This document shows, in pieces, positions 32,931 through 40,451 of a stretch of DNA of 40,451 bases (positions are counted from its first letter, which is position 1; each line of letters begins with the position of its first letter). Under the pieces are notes generated by a model that was not told the DNA's origin, searched no databases, and saw nothing but the letters and a program-made list of their open reading frames with translations. Where the stretch lies: positions 1-40,451 of the forward strand of contig NZ_BJWY01000064.1 in the NCBI RefSeq assembly GCF_007990715.1, in the 5' to 3' direction. A program made the translations under genes and the position numbers. The stretch comes from Nocardia seriolae NBRC 15557. GTDB lineage: Bacteria > Actinomycetota > Actinomycetes > Mycobacteriales > Mycobacteriaceae.

Positions 32931-33268
32931 AGAGGCCGCCGCGGTTCCGACCGCTTCGGCGGCTTCTCGACGGTGCCATCATGTGACACCGGCGGACAGC
33001 ACGCGGCACGGTGTGGGCGCAGCGCCATTTCCGCACTGGGAGAGGCGGATTCGTTGCTGGGCGTGTGGTCATCGCACGCGGTGTCCGCACGGCTGTTACC
33101 GGGCAGGGCTTTCGAGCCGGTCCGGGCGTTCGCCGAGCAGGCCGCCTCGACGATCCCGATGGCGGGCGCAGCCCGCCCCGGCGCACGAGCCGAGCGGGTG
33201 TCGAAGGTCCCGTCCGCGGGTGTCTTTTTCTCTAGCGGTGAATGTTGCGCGGCAGGCACTCTGAGCAG
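32931..33268. other. Intergenic region between sensor kinase and response regulator genes
   Basis: No real gene is seen; the open frames here are antisense to nothing and have random composition. It presumably holds the promoter of the regulator at 33269. I saw no DosR box or clear hairpin. Confidence 0.4.
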
Positions 33269-33976
33269 ATGGACCAAACCGACCACCTCGGCCCGCCCCG
33301 GCTGTCCGCGCCGTCGAGGCGGCCGGTTCGCGTGGTTCTCATCGACCGTGATCCTCACGTCCGCGCCGCGATCGCCGACCTGATCACGATCGAACCCGAC
33401 ATCGACGTCGTAGGCCAGGCAGGGTCTCTCGCGGCGGGGTCCGCGCTGGTCACCGAACTCACTCCACACGTGGTGGTGCTGGATCCGCACCTGCCCGACG
33501 GTGACGGACTCGAACTATGCCGGAACCTGCGTGCCGGTCACAGTCCTGCCCGGTGCCTGGTCCTGTCGACCGCCGCCGACCCCGATGCGATGGCCGATGC
33601 CGTACAGGCCGGCGCCGCCGGCTATATCGTCAAGGATCTCACCGAACTCGCACTCGGCGACGCGATCAAGGCCATCGCAGGCGGGCGATCTCGCCTCGAC
33701 CGGCCCGCTGCCCCGACGCGGCACCATCGTGGTGATCGCGAACTGCTCGCGGCGTTGACGGGCATGGAGTTGTCGATCCTGTTGTTGCTGGCCGAAGGGC
33801 TGACTCACCAGCAGATCGCCGGCCGATTGTTCTTCGCCGAGAACACGATCCGGACCTACGTCGCCCGAATACTGCGCAAACTCGGCCTCGACGACCCCGC
33901 GCACGCGGCCGACTACGCGAGCCGCCTACGAGAAATCGCGGCGACGAGCGGTGAGCCGCACCCCGACCAAGCGTGA
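33269..33976 (+). CDS. NarL/DevR-like response regulator
   Basis: A 235-residue regulator. The receiver domain (about 19-135) has acidic residues D26/D28 in VVLIDRDPHVRAAI, phospho-Asp D72 in VVVLDPHLPDGDGLELC and Lys K122 in GYIVKDL. The C-terminal LuxR-type helix-turn-helix (about 164-215) reads LTGMELSILLLLAEGLTHQQ, then AGRLFFAENTIRTYVARIL and RKLGL, similar to DevR/DosR (KTVKNYVSRLLAKLG). It probably receives phosphate from the upstream DevS-like kinase and activates the local dormancy genes. In mycobacteria devR precedes devS with overlap; here the order is reversed and the genes are separate. ATG 33242 is an alternative start. Confidence 0.9.
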   Translation: MDQTDHLGPPRLSAPSRRPVRVVLIDRDPHVRAAIADLITIEPDIDVVGQAGSLAAGSALVTELTPHVVVLDPHLPDGDGLELCRNLRAGHSPARCLVLSTAADPDAMADAVQAGAAGYIVKDLTELALGDAIKAIAGGRSRLDRPAAPTRHHRGDRELLAALTGMELSILLLLAEGLTHQQIAGRLFFAENTIRTYVARILRKLGLDDPAHAADYASRLREIAATSGEPHPDQA

Positions 33977-34016
33977 CCGGGCCAGCGGAGAACCCGATGA
34001 TGACAGCGCCCGACCG

Positions 34017-34030
34017 GTGACCAAGGACAC
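34017..34030. promoter_or_regulatory. Weak DosR-box-like site upstream of acg
   Basis: GTGACCAAGGACAC matches 9 of 14 core positions and lies 58-71 bases before the Acg-type gene start. The match is weak and could be chance. Confidence 0.3.
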
Positions 34031-34087
34031 TCGGGACCGAGCGGAAAGCCCGTATACCCAGGCCCCCATGACAAGAAGACTCGGGCC

Positions 34088-35110
34088 ATGACAACCACGG
34101 ACGCCGGTTCCCTCGCGGTACCCGATCACCAGACCATGCTGGCGGCGATGCAGCGGGCATCGCGTGCGCCGTCGGTGCACAACACCCAGCCGTGGCACTG
34201 GAGGTTCGACGGGGAACACCTGCACCTGCACGCCGACCCCGACCGGCTGCTCGCCGCCGCCGACCCGCACGGTCGGCAGCTGGTGATCAGCTGCGGGGCG
34301 GCGCTGCACCATGTGCGCACCGTCTTCGGGTCGCTGGGCTGGCACACCGACACCGTCCGAGTCCCGGATGCCTCGGATCCGAACCGGCTCGCCGAGACCA
34401 CCTTCCGGCCCTGGCCCGATCCACCCGCCGGGCTGCTCGCCCGCGCGGACGCGATCGACCGGCGACGCACCGACCGGCTGCCCATGGCCGCGCCCGAGCA
34501 CTGGGACGCCATCGCGCCGAGGCTGCGCATGCTGGTCTCGCCGCACTACCTCGAGCTCGACACACTCGGCGAGTCCGCACACGCGCAGCTGGCCGAAGCG
34601 TCCGAGAAGGCCGCCGCCCTGCGCCACCAGGACATGCTGTACGTGATCGAAATCGGTTGGTGGACGGGACATTCGGGAACCCCCGACGGGGTGCCGACCG
34701 ACGCGCTGCCCTCGTCCGCCGAATTCGCCCAGGTGCGGGTCGGCCGGGCCTTCCCCATCCCACGACATCCGGACGCCGCCGCAGCGCACTCGGCCCGGCG
34801 CGCGGACACCGAGGATCACGCCCGGCTGGTGGTGCTGAGCTCGTCCGGCGATTCGGTCACCGAATGGCTGCGCACCGGCGAGGCGCTCTCGGCGGTCCTG
34901 CTCGAATGCACGGTCGCCGGGCTCGCCACCTGCGCGCTCACCGACATCACCGAATTACCCACAGCCCGTACGGCTCTCGCCCGGATGCTGCCGCGGCCCG
35001 CGCTGCCGCAACTCGTGATCCGGATCGGCACCGCACCCGCCGGCGAGCCCGAGCACCGGCCCACACCGCGGCGGCCACTCTCCGAACTCTTCACCATCGA
35101 GTTACGCTGA
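34088..35110 (+). CDS. Acg-family nitroreductase-fold protein
   Basis: A 340-residue protein of the Acg family (two nitroreductase halves in one chain), known from Rv2032/Rv3131/Rv3127 of the DosR regulon. Features: MQRASRAPSVHNTQPWHWRF near the N-terminus (the RAPSxHNxQPW signature), DRRRTDRLPMAAPEHWD, and the C-terminal LVVLSSSGDSVTEWLRTGEA, LLECTVAGLATCALTDITEL and LPQLVIRIGTAP. Family members bind FMN with a lid that may exclude partners, so a flavin-storage role is proposed rather than catalysis. It fits the dormancy gene set on both sides. It converges on the Usp gene, 92 bases apart. Confidence 0.9.
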   Translation: MTTTDAGSLAVPDHQTMLAAMQRASRAPSVHNTQPWHWRFDGEHLHLHADPDRLLAAADPHGRQLVISCGAALHHVRTVFGSLGWHTDTVRVPDASDPNRLAETTFRPWPDPPAGLLARADAIDRRRTDRLPMAAPEHWDAIAPRLRMLVSPHYLELDTLGESAHAQLAEASEKAAALRHQDMLYVIEIGWWTGHSGTPDGVPTDALPSSAEFAQVRVGRAFPIPRHPDAAAAHSARRADTEDHARLVVLSSSGDSVTEWLRTGEALSAVLLECTVAGLATCALTDITELPTARTALARMLPRPALPQLVIRIGTAPAGEPEHRPTPRRPLSELFTIELR

Positions 35111-35202
35111 ACGCACGCCCGGGAGGCCCTCGCCGACGCGAGGGGCCGGGCATGCGTGCCGTTGTCGGTGGAGTCGTGCGGCCTCGAACTCGCGGCGCTC
35201 GC

Positions 35203-36132
35203 CTAGCGCTGTTCCGGCTCGCCGTGCACGACCATGACGGAGCAATGCGCGTGCTGCACGAGCGAATGCGCGGTCGAGCCGAGCAGCATCCCGGTGAAGC
35301 CGCCGCGCCCGCGATTGCCGACGACAACCAGCTGAGCGTGCTTCGACAGTTCCAGCAGCTGGCGGGCGGGAGAGGCGACATACACCTCGCGGGTCACCTC
35401 CACCTCCGGGTATTTCTCCCGCCATCCGGCCAGCCGCTCGGCGAGAATGGCGGTCTCGATATCGTCGATCTCCGCGAGTGAATCGCGCGATGATCCGCCC
35501 GCGAATTTGCCCGCGTCCCAATCACTCCAGACGTGCACGGCCACCAATTCGGCGTCCCGTTCGGCGGCCTCGGCGAACGCGGCGGCAATGGCCGCCTCAC
35601 CGGTCGGGCTGCCGTCGACGCCGACCACCACCGGCCCGGACTCCCGAACGGTGTCACCCGCCCGCGGTTCGGAGCGCACGACGATCACCGCACCGGCGGC
35701 GTGACTGGTCACCGTGAGCAGCGTCGAGCCGAGATGACGCATCGTGCCGTGGTTTCCGGTCGCGCCCATCACCACCGCGTACGCACAGACGCTGCGCTCG
35801 ATCAGGGTTTGGGCGCCGGTCCCGTCCGCGAGGTACGTGGTGATCGCCAGTCCCGGTTCGATCTGGCGGGCGATACGCTCGGCGCGGGCGGTGGCCTCGT
35901 GGCTCTGCGCCCGGACCTCCTCGGCGGCAGACGCGGTGATGACCTGATAGGTCCCGAGCAAGGTGCCCGCGCCGGCCAGATTCATGCCGTGCGCCAGCTG
36001 GAGTTCACGGCCCCGCCGGGCCGCGTAGCGCGCCGCCCAGCCGACCGCGAGACCAGCCCCATCCGATTCGTCCACTCCGACGACCGGGGCCGAGGCCAGC
36101 CGGTGCACTTCATCGAAATCCCGCCGTGTCAT
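35203..36132 (-). CDS. Universal stress protein with tandem UspA domains
   Basis: A 309-residue protein with two UspA folds. Domain 1 (about 10-145) starts ASAPVVGVDESDGAGLAVGW and ends GATGNHGTMRHLGSTLLTVT. Domain 2 (about 165-305) starts GPVVVGVDGSPTGEAAIAAA and ends GNRGRGGFTGMLLGSTAHSL, with the ATP-binding G-2x-G-9x-G(S/T) motif in both. This tandem form is typical of DosR-regulon Usps such as Rv2623 and Rv2005c, which bind ATP and slow growth. ATG 36132 has GGAGG upstream. The frame stays open a further 510 bases upstream, but the GGAGG site supports the start given. Confidence 0.92.
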   Translation of the reverse strand: MTRRDFDEVHRLASAPVVGVDESDGAGLAVGWAARYAARRGRELQLAHGMNLAGAGTLLGTYQVITASAAEEVRAQSHEATARAERIARQIEPGLAITTYLADGTGAQTLIERSVCAYAVVMGATGNHGTMRHLGSTLLTVTSHAAGAVIVVRSEPRAGDTVRESGPVVVGVDGSPTGEAAIAAAFAEAAERDAELVAVHVWSDWDAGKFAGGSSRDSLAEIDDIETAILAERLAGWREKYPEVEVTREVYVASPARQLLELSKHAQLVVVGNRGRGGFTGMLLGSTAHSLVQHAHCSVMVVHGEPEQR

Positions 36133-36605
36133 CGTGACCTCCGATGTCGATATTGGTGAAAGCCCCATGTGGAACCACACTTTCACCGTATTGAGGCCGG
36201 ACTCGCCGCCACTGCGGGCGATCGTCACCGGACAATGGCCCAAAGACCTCCGGCGGCCCGCGCGGTTCCAGGCCGAACAGGATTCGCGCAGAGCGGTTGC
36301 CCACGCGCCGCCCGATACGGCCGATCGCTCGATCGACCACAGGCCGCCGACCAGGGTGACCGGGCCCGCGATTCCGGCCGCCACAACCGACCAGCCGATG
36401 TGGATCCCCGGCTCGTAATCGTCGGTCTCACGGGCGATGACAGCGGACAGAACCGAAGGTCCCCATCGTGCGTCCTTCTCCCCTTGGTGATCACGACCGG
36501 TAGCCGGGCATTCCCTTCCGCCCGTGTCCACGTGACTTTCTGCCCTGTGGACCACACTCGATTCAAGGGCACGCTCAACTCCACACAAACGGAAGGAGAC
36601 ACGTG
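36133..36605. other. Intergenic region between Usp and GyrI-DUF302 genes
   Basis: This divergent spacer must hold two promoters. A DosR half-site GGGACCTTCGG (minus strand, within 36450-36463) lies about 150 bases before the 36606 gene. The minus-strand frame, in register with the Usp gene, reads GWSVVAAGIAGPVTLVGGLW, a possible membrane segment, but has no clear start. Confidence 0.35.
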
Positions 36606-37484
36606 ATGGACTACCGGGTGGACCTGTGCGAGACACCGCCACACGCGGTATTGAGCCTGCCGATGGAGATTCGGTCCGAGCAGCTCGCTGAGGGCATTCT
36701 CGCCGGGATGAACCGGATCGAGGAGGTGGCCCGGCGGGCCGGGCTGACCGCGAACGGCGCGCCCACCATCACCTTTCACCGTGAGCTTCCGACCGGGCAG
36801 GCCATCGCCGTGGACTTCGGACTGCCCATCGAACCGGCGCCGGCCCTGGGCCCGAGTTCCGGCGGTGATCTGCTGATCAAGTCGCCCGCGCTGGTGGCCC
36901 GCACCTGCCACCGGGGCGGCTATGCCGGGCTCGACGCCGCCTACCGCGCATTGCGAGGCTGGGTGCGAGAGTCGGGCTATCGCCCGGTCGGTCCGCCCAC
37001 CGAGTCCTATCTCGTCGGCCCCGACCAGGTTCAGGATCCGCGCCTGTTCATCACCGAGGTCCGCATCCCGGTCGCTCCGTCACCGGCTATCGCAGTGCAT
37101 GTGGACGGCAGGTTCGCGGTGGTCGCCGAACGCACTCGGATGGCATTGCGAGACCAGGGATTCGACATCTCCACCGAGATCGACGCGCAGGCGATGCTGC
37201 GGCAGCGGGCAGGCGAGCACATCGAGGAGTACCTGATTCTGGGCGCGTGCCATCCACGACTGGCCGCCTGCGCGCTCGAGATCGAGCGGTCGGCCGGATT
37301 GCTGTTGTCCTGCAGCGTCATCGTGCGCGCCGACGAGACCGGGGTGGTGGTCGAGGCCGGTGACCCCGCGGTGCAGGCGGCGGCGTTCGAGTCCCCGGAA
37401 CTGACTGCCCTCGCCACTGAGGCCCACGATCTACTGGCCGCCGCCCTGACCGACCTGGTGCGCACCGCTGCCGCCGCGAGCTGA
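36606..37484 (+). CDS. GyrI-like/DUF302 fusion protein
   Basis: A 292-residue two-domain protein. Residues 1-155 form a GyrI-like (AraC effector-binding) domain: VDLCETPPHAVLSLPMEIRS, then GGDLLIKSPALVARTCHRGG, YRALRGWVRESGYRPVGPPT and LFITEVRIPV. Residues 160-292 form a DUF302 domain: VVAERTRMALRDQGFDISTE, YLILGACHPRLAACALEIER and GLLLSCSVIVRADETGVVVE. GyrI-like folds bind small lipophilic molecules; DUF302 proteins are small soluble proteins of unknown function often linked to redox or stress loci. AAGGAG precedes the start (GTG 36603 or ATG 36606). It lies inside the dormancy cluster. Confidence 0.82.
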   Translation: MDYRVDLCETPPHAVLSLPMEIRSEQLAEGILAGMNRIEEVARRAGLTANGAPTITFHRELPTGQAIAVDFGLPIEPAPALGPSSGGDLLIKSPALVARTCHRGGYAGLDAAYRALRGWVRESGYRPVGPPTESYLVGPDQVQDPRLFITEVRIPVAPSPAIAVHVDGRFAVVAERTRMALRDQGFDISTEIDAQAMLRQRAGEHIEEYLILGACHPRLAACALEIERSAGLLLSCSVIVRADETGVVVEAGDPAVQAAAFESPELTALATEAHDLLAAALTDLVRTAAAAS

Positions 37485-37588
37485 CCAACCTCACGGCGGC
37501 ATCGCCCTGGCTGTTGCCGGGACCGTCGGCGCGCGTCGACACGCCCCTCGGCCCGGCAGCCCCGGCGTTCCTTACCGAGTCGCCGGCT

Positions 37589-37975
37589 TCACACGCACAC
37601 TGAGCTTCCATTCGACAACCGCACCACGTCCCGCGCGGTCAGCACCGGCCCGGGAAACACGAATCGGTACTGCTCGCCCGTGCACTCATCGGTGACCGCA
37701 ATATTCTCCCGGGTGTCCCCGATGATCGGCACAGCGCGCATCGGCACCCCGGTGCCGCGCATCAGATCCTCGAGCAGCCGGCCCACGGGCCCGCCCGCGG
37801 GGAACACCGCCGTCACCGACTCGCCCAGAGCCGCGATGGTGCGCGCGGCGTTGATCCCGCCCCCACCCGGGTCGAATCGCGGTGCCGCGCCGCGAATCTT
37901 GGAGGTCGGGCGAACGTGGCCGGCCTGTGCGGCGACGTCGATCGGAGGGTTCATGGTCAAGGTGACGATCGACAT
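37589..37975 (-). pseudogene. PfkB/FruK-type sugar kinase, N-terminal fragment only
   Basis: The frame reads MSIVTLTMNPPIDVAAQAGH, then DPGGGGINAARTIAALGE, AGGPVGRLLEDLMRG and TGEQYRFVFPGP, the N-terminal part of a PfkB-family (1-phosphofructokinase-like) enzyme. It stops at 128 residues, where relatives have about 310. The catalytic GAGD motif and ATP site are missing. In M. tuberculosis the DosR-regulon gene pfkB (Rv2029c) neighbours a Usp and Acg gene, so this is probably a decayed orthologue. The residues after FVFPGP (LTARDVVRLSNGSSVCV) do not fit the family, which marks a deletion or shift. Confidence 0.8.
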
Positions 37976-38357
37976 CGTCGGCCTACTTTCGAGCTGACGC
38001 CCGCCGAATCACCGACGGGCTGCGACACCGACGACTCCCCGCGCGTGCGGGTCACAGTTGAAGGGTAGCCAGTCGTCACCGCCGGTGACGGCGGACCGCT
38101 CACCGATGACCGAAATGCCCTGTCGCCCAAGGCGATCGCGCGGCAACGGAATGCAGGTCGGTCGTCGAAAGCGCGGGATGGCGGTAAGTCCCGCCGATTC
38201 ACCGGCGCCCGGTCCTCCCGAGTGCCTGCCGAGTTCGCCCGTATTTCGCGGACGAATGTCCGGTCTCGGGTGGACTTTCGACTCTGAAGCGGGTCGTGGG
38301 TCGCGTGGAAATGTCGGCGGCGTCATCACCTGATGACACCGCGAACGAGGAGGAGCA
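37976..38357. other. Intergenic region upstream of the second hpf gene
   Basis: No gene is seen. TAAGTCCCGCC (38185-38195) is a good DosR right half-site, but the matching left half (TGGCGG) is poor; the full 14-base core scores 10 of 14 at 38179-38192. It lies about 170 bases upstream of the TTG start at 38358. Confidence 0.4.
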
Positions 38358-39158
38358 TTGAGCGTGCAGACAGTGGAGTCGGGCTCGGTGGTTCAGGTTT
38401 GGGCCGACCACAATGTATCGGCCGGCGCGTCGGCGTACATGCGGGACAAGGTCAGTCGCGTTCTGGACCATGTTCCCGGGCCGGTGATCTCGACGCGCGT
38501 GCGTCTGACTCGACATCGTGAATGGGTGGCCTCGAAACCGGTTGTCGCTCAGGCGAATGTCAGCCTGCCGGGCCGGATGGTGCGGGTGCAGGTGTCGGCG
38601 ACGTCGGAGCACGAGGCCGCCGACCTGCTGGAGGTGCGGTTGAAGTCGCGGCTGGACCGGTTGGCCCGGCACGGGGACGGGCCGCACGGTGGACGATCCG
38701 CCGCCGCGGGTTCGCCCTGGCGGCACGGCGACGTCGCCCGGGCGCGGCTGCCGTACTTCCCGCGACCGGAGGAGGAGCGGGAGGTGGTGCGCCACAAGGC
38801 TTTCACGCTGGCGCATGCGACCTGCGACGAGGCGGCGTCGGATATGGAGCTGCTCGACTACGACTTCCAGTTGTTCACCGAGGCGGGCAGCGGTGTGGAC
38901 AGCGTGCTGTACCGGACCGGCAGCGGCGGTCTGCGGCTGGCCCAGCTCACCCCGCAGCCGCAGGAGGTCATCCCCGGCGTGGTCGCGTTGTCGATGAGTC
39001 CGGCCGCGTCACCCGAGCTCGCCCTCGAGGGCGCGATCACCCGGCTCGAACTGACGAACTGGCCGTTCGTGTTCTTCCGCGACCGCGACACCGGCAGCGG
39101 CAGCGTGCTCTACCACCGCTACGACGGCCACTACGGCCTGCTCACGCCCGCCGAGTAG
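38358..39158 (+). CDS. HPF-like ribosome hibernation factor, second copy
   Basis: A 266-residue protein with an N-terminal S30AE-type domain (about 10-105: VQVWADHNVSAGASAYMRDK, RVRLTRHREW, AQANVSLPGRMVRVQVSATS, DLLEVRLKSRLDRLAR). Two HPF C-terminal-type domains follow: VVRHKAFTLAHATCDEAASD with DYDFQLFTEAGSGVDSVLYR, and WPFVFFRDRDTGSGSVLYHR. Layout and length match RafH-type mycobacterial factors, which are DosR-regulated and stabilise idle 70S ribosomes. It is a paralogue of the gene at 30212. TTG 38358 is supported by AGGAGGAG at 4-5 bases; GTG 38364 is an alternative. Confidence 0.85.
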   Translation: MSVQTVESGSVVQVWADHNVSAGASAYMRDKVSRVLDHVPGPVISTRVRLTRHREWVASKPVVAQANVSLPGRMVRVQVSATSEHEAADLLEVRLKSRLDRLARHGDGPHGGRSAAAGSPWRHGDVARARLPYFPRPEEEREVVRHKAFTLAHATCDEAASDMELLDYDFQLFTEAGSGVDSVLYRTGSGGLRLAQLTPQPQEVIPGVVALSMSPAASPELALEGAITRLELTNWPFVFFRDRDTGSGSVLYHRYDGHYGLLTPAE

Positions 39159-39175
39159 CGACCGGCAAGGCGCGA

Positions 39176-39218
39176 CGCCCAGCCGAGGCATCTCGCGAAG
39201 AGCGACCTCGGCTGGGCG
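39176..39218 (+). terminator. Strong hairpin after the second hpf gene
   Basis: CGCCCAGCCGAGG (39176-39188) and CCTCGGCTGGGCG (39206-39218) are a perfect 13-base inverted repeat with a 17-base loop. It lies 17 bases after the stop codon and just before the next start (39244). There is no T-run, so it may act as a partial terminator or mRNA stabiliser. Confidence 0.7.
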
Positions 39219-39243
39219 CCCCCGCACGAATGGAGTTCACTCG

Positions 39244-39771
39244 GTGAAGGCATTGGGACACACAATCATTCAACGTCTTTTCGCGGCCAAACGCTGGATG
39301 TATCGCACTGGCCGACCGGGTGCGACCGCGCGGGCGTTGAATCGGATCGCACGTCTCCAGTACTCGGCGGGTCTGCTGTCACCGCACTATGCGGTGACCT
39401 TGGAGGTGACGGGCCGGCGCACCGGTCGGCCCGTGCTGCTGCCGCTGGTGGTGGCCGAGTACGACGGCGATCGGTATCTGGTGTCGATGCTGGGTCCCGA
39501 CGCCAATTGGGTCCGCAACGTCGACGCCGCCGATGGCCGAGCGGTGCTGCACCGCCGTGGCGCGGAAGCCGTGCGGCTGGAACTGGTCGCTCCGACTGCC
39601 CGCGCCCCGATCCTGCGCCGCTACCTCGCGGTCGATCCCGGGGCGCGACCGCACTTCCCGATCGACCGCCACACCACGGCCGACGAATTCGACGCGATCG
39701 CCGACCGCTATCCGGTCTTCCGCATCGTCCACACACCCCGGGCAGACGGCCCGACCCGACGGCAGCGGTAA
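39244..39771 (+). CDS. Ddn-like F420-dependent nitroreductase family protein
   Basis: A 175-residue protein of the deazaflavin-dependent nitroreductase family: LEVTGRRTGRPVLLPLVVAE, then YLVSMLGPDANWVRNVDAAD and the end RHTTADEFDAIADRYPVFRI. It would use F420H2 to reduce quinone-like or nitro compounds. It is a paralogue of the gene at 8655 but longer at both ends. GTG 39244 is preceded by GGAG. It follows the HPF gene and the 39176 hairpin on the same strand, so it may be part of the dormancy set (Ddn-like genes occur in DosR regulons). Confidence 0.82.
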   Translation: MKALGHTIIQRLFAAKRWMYRTGRPGATARALNRIARLQYSAGLLSPHYAVTLEVTGRRTGRPVLLPLVVAEYDGDRYLVSMLGPDANWVRNVDAADGRAVLHRRGAEAVRLELVAPTARAPILRRYLAVDPGARPHFPIDRHTTADEFDAIADRYPVFRIVHTPRADGPTRRQR

Positions 39772-39912
39772 GGAAGAACCGGAGCTGCCGTTGGCACTAG
39801 GCCGGACGTCGAGCGTTGCGCAAGACAGCGTCTCGATGAGCACTGTGGAGAATTCGATCGGGACCGGTCACCGGGCGACGAGCAGATCGGCCGACCTCGA
39901 AGGTCGGATGCC

Positions 39913-40428
39913 TCAGTGCTTGCGACTTTGAGTATGCGGTCGTTTGTCGGGGAACAGCAGGTTGAAGCGCTTGACCTGGAGGCTGCGCTCGGCCAGATAG
40001 TGTTCCTCGAGCTGGTTGACCTCGGCCGCGGAAAGCCCGAGCTGGTTGGCCATGGCGTTGATGGTGTTGCGTTCGCCGCCGCTGAGGAATCCGTCGGCAT
40101 AGCAGGCACGAATGGAATCGAAAACGAGTGTGCGCGCCCAGTTTCCGGCGTCGTCGGCGGCCGCGTCGACCGGGGTGCGTGCGGCCAGAACGGTGGCGAT
40201 GTCGTCGGTGGCCTTGTAGTTGTCGAGCTCGGCGAGGAGTTCGGGGGAACCGCCGAACGCTTCACAGAAGCCGGGTACCCAGTCACGCTCGGCGGCAGCC
40301 AGTTCCCCGTCGCCGTTCGCGCAGATCATGATGCACTTGAAGAACGTCGCGTAATCGCGATCGCTGGGCTTTCGATCGAATCCGCGCTCGGATTTCATCA
40401 CCCAGTGCACGCCTCGAGAATCAGACAT
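39913..40428 (-). CDS. TerB-like tellurite-resistance family protein
   Basis: A 171-residue all-helical protein with the TerB pattern: DYATFFKCIMICANGDGELAAAERDWVPGFCEAFGG, then FDSIRACYADGFLSGGERNTINAMANQLGLSAAEVNQLEE. The acidic NGDGEL and YADGFLSGGE loops resemble TerB metal-binding sites, and each repeat begins with a similar DG(E/F)L motif. TerB-type proteins bind divalent metals and act with stress or phage-response systems at the membrane. The partner genes terC or terD are not in this window. ATG 40428 starts MSDSRGVHWVMKSERGFDR. Confidence 0.8.
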   Translation of the reverse strand: MSDSRGVHWVMKSERGFDRKPSDRDYATFFKCIMICANGDGELAAAERDWVPGFCEAFGGSPELLAELDNYKATDDIATVLAARTPVDAAADDAGNWARTLVFDSIRACYADGFLSGGERNTINAMANQLGLSAAEVNQLEEHYLAERSLQVKRFNLLFPDKRPHTQSRKH

Positions 40429-40451
40429 TTTCCACTGCCTTCCAACTCTTC

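Noticed and set aside
34031..34052. GGGACCGAGCGGAAAGCCC as a second DosR box before acg
   Set aside because: Only the left GGGAC half fits; the rest of the core does not match.
36150..36175. GGGGCTTTCACC as a DosR box for the tandem Usp
   Set aside because: It lies only about 30 bases from the start codon and matches too few core positions.
36450..36463. DosR half-site before the GyrI-DUF302 gene as a separate regulatory feature
   Set aside because: Only about 9 of 14 core positions match, so it is mentioned only in the intergenic entry.
35203..36642. 479-codon version of the tandem Usp
   Set aside because: GGAGG before ATG 36132 and family length support the shorter protein; the extension is listed only as an observation.
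1..40451. tRNA, rRNA, CRISPR arrays, insertion sequences, integrases or phage genes
   Set aside because: None was recognised by reading both strands; the decayed genes lack flanking transposase or terminal repeats that I could see.

Overview
The window is G+C-rich DNA from an actinobacterium, most likely a mycolic-acid former such as Nocardia. The evidence is an MspA-type porin, F420-type (Ddn-like) nitroreductases, a DevS/DosS-type GAF sensor kinase, an Acg-type nitroreductase and an ectABCD ectoine/hydroxyectoine cluster. The genus is inferred, not proven. I see no rRNA, tRNA, CRISPR array, insertion sequence or integrase.

Region 1 (1-7.0 kb) is accessory and partly decayed. It holds a DUF4241 protein, small exported or membrane proteins and an MspA porin. 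Three genes read correctly only if one frameshift is allowed (breaks near 1305, 1664 and 4120). An RCK-type K+ channel follows. Next is an SF2 helicase pseudogene with a frameshift in its ATP-binding loop and a missing C-terminus.

Region 2 (7.1-22.8 kb) is an envelope and stress block: a membrane-anchored cupredoxin, a universal stress protein, a tightly overlapped tetR-ABC ATPase-FtsX permease-Ddn operon, an esterase, a PAP2 phosphatase, a relic of a mercury-resistance locus, a CLC protein with CBS domains, a large GT-C/YfhO-like membrane protein, a MarR regulator, a zinc-ribbon membrane protein and a lipoprotein. Five promoter regions here share a sequence close to AACTATTGCATAnTGCAA. This suggests one local regulon, with the MarR protein as the obvious but untested candidate regulator.

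Region 3 (22.8-28.9 kb) carries ectABCD (minus strand) behind a histidine kinase and an OmpR-type response regulator. A structured, multi-hairpin segment lies downstream of ectD. The response regulator has lost its N-terminus at a junction near 28340, where an alpha/beta hydrolase that has also lost its N-terminus starts on the other strand. That is a clear rearrangement scar.

Region 4 (28.9-40.4 kb) resembles a mycobacterial DosR dormancy regulon: acyl-ACP desaturase, two HPF-like ribosome hibernation factors, a DevS-like heme-GAF kinase, a NarL-type DevR-like regulator, an Acg nitroreductase, a tandem-domain universal stress protein, a GyrI-like/DUF302 fusion, a truncated PfkB sugar kinase, a Ddn-like protein and a TerB-like protein. 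DosR-box-like palindromes lie upstream of the desaturase and the first HPF gene. The gene content implies a hypoxia or redox-triggered dormancy program next to an osmoprotection locus.
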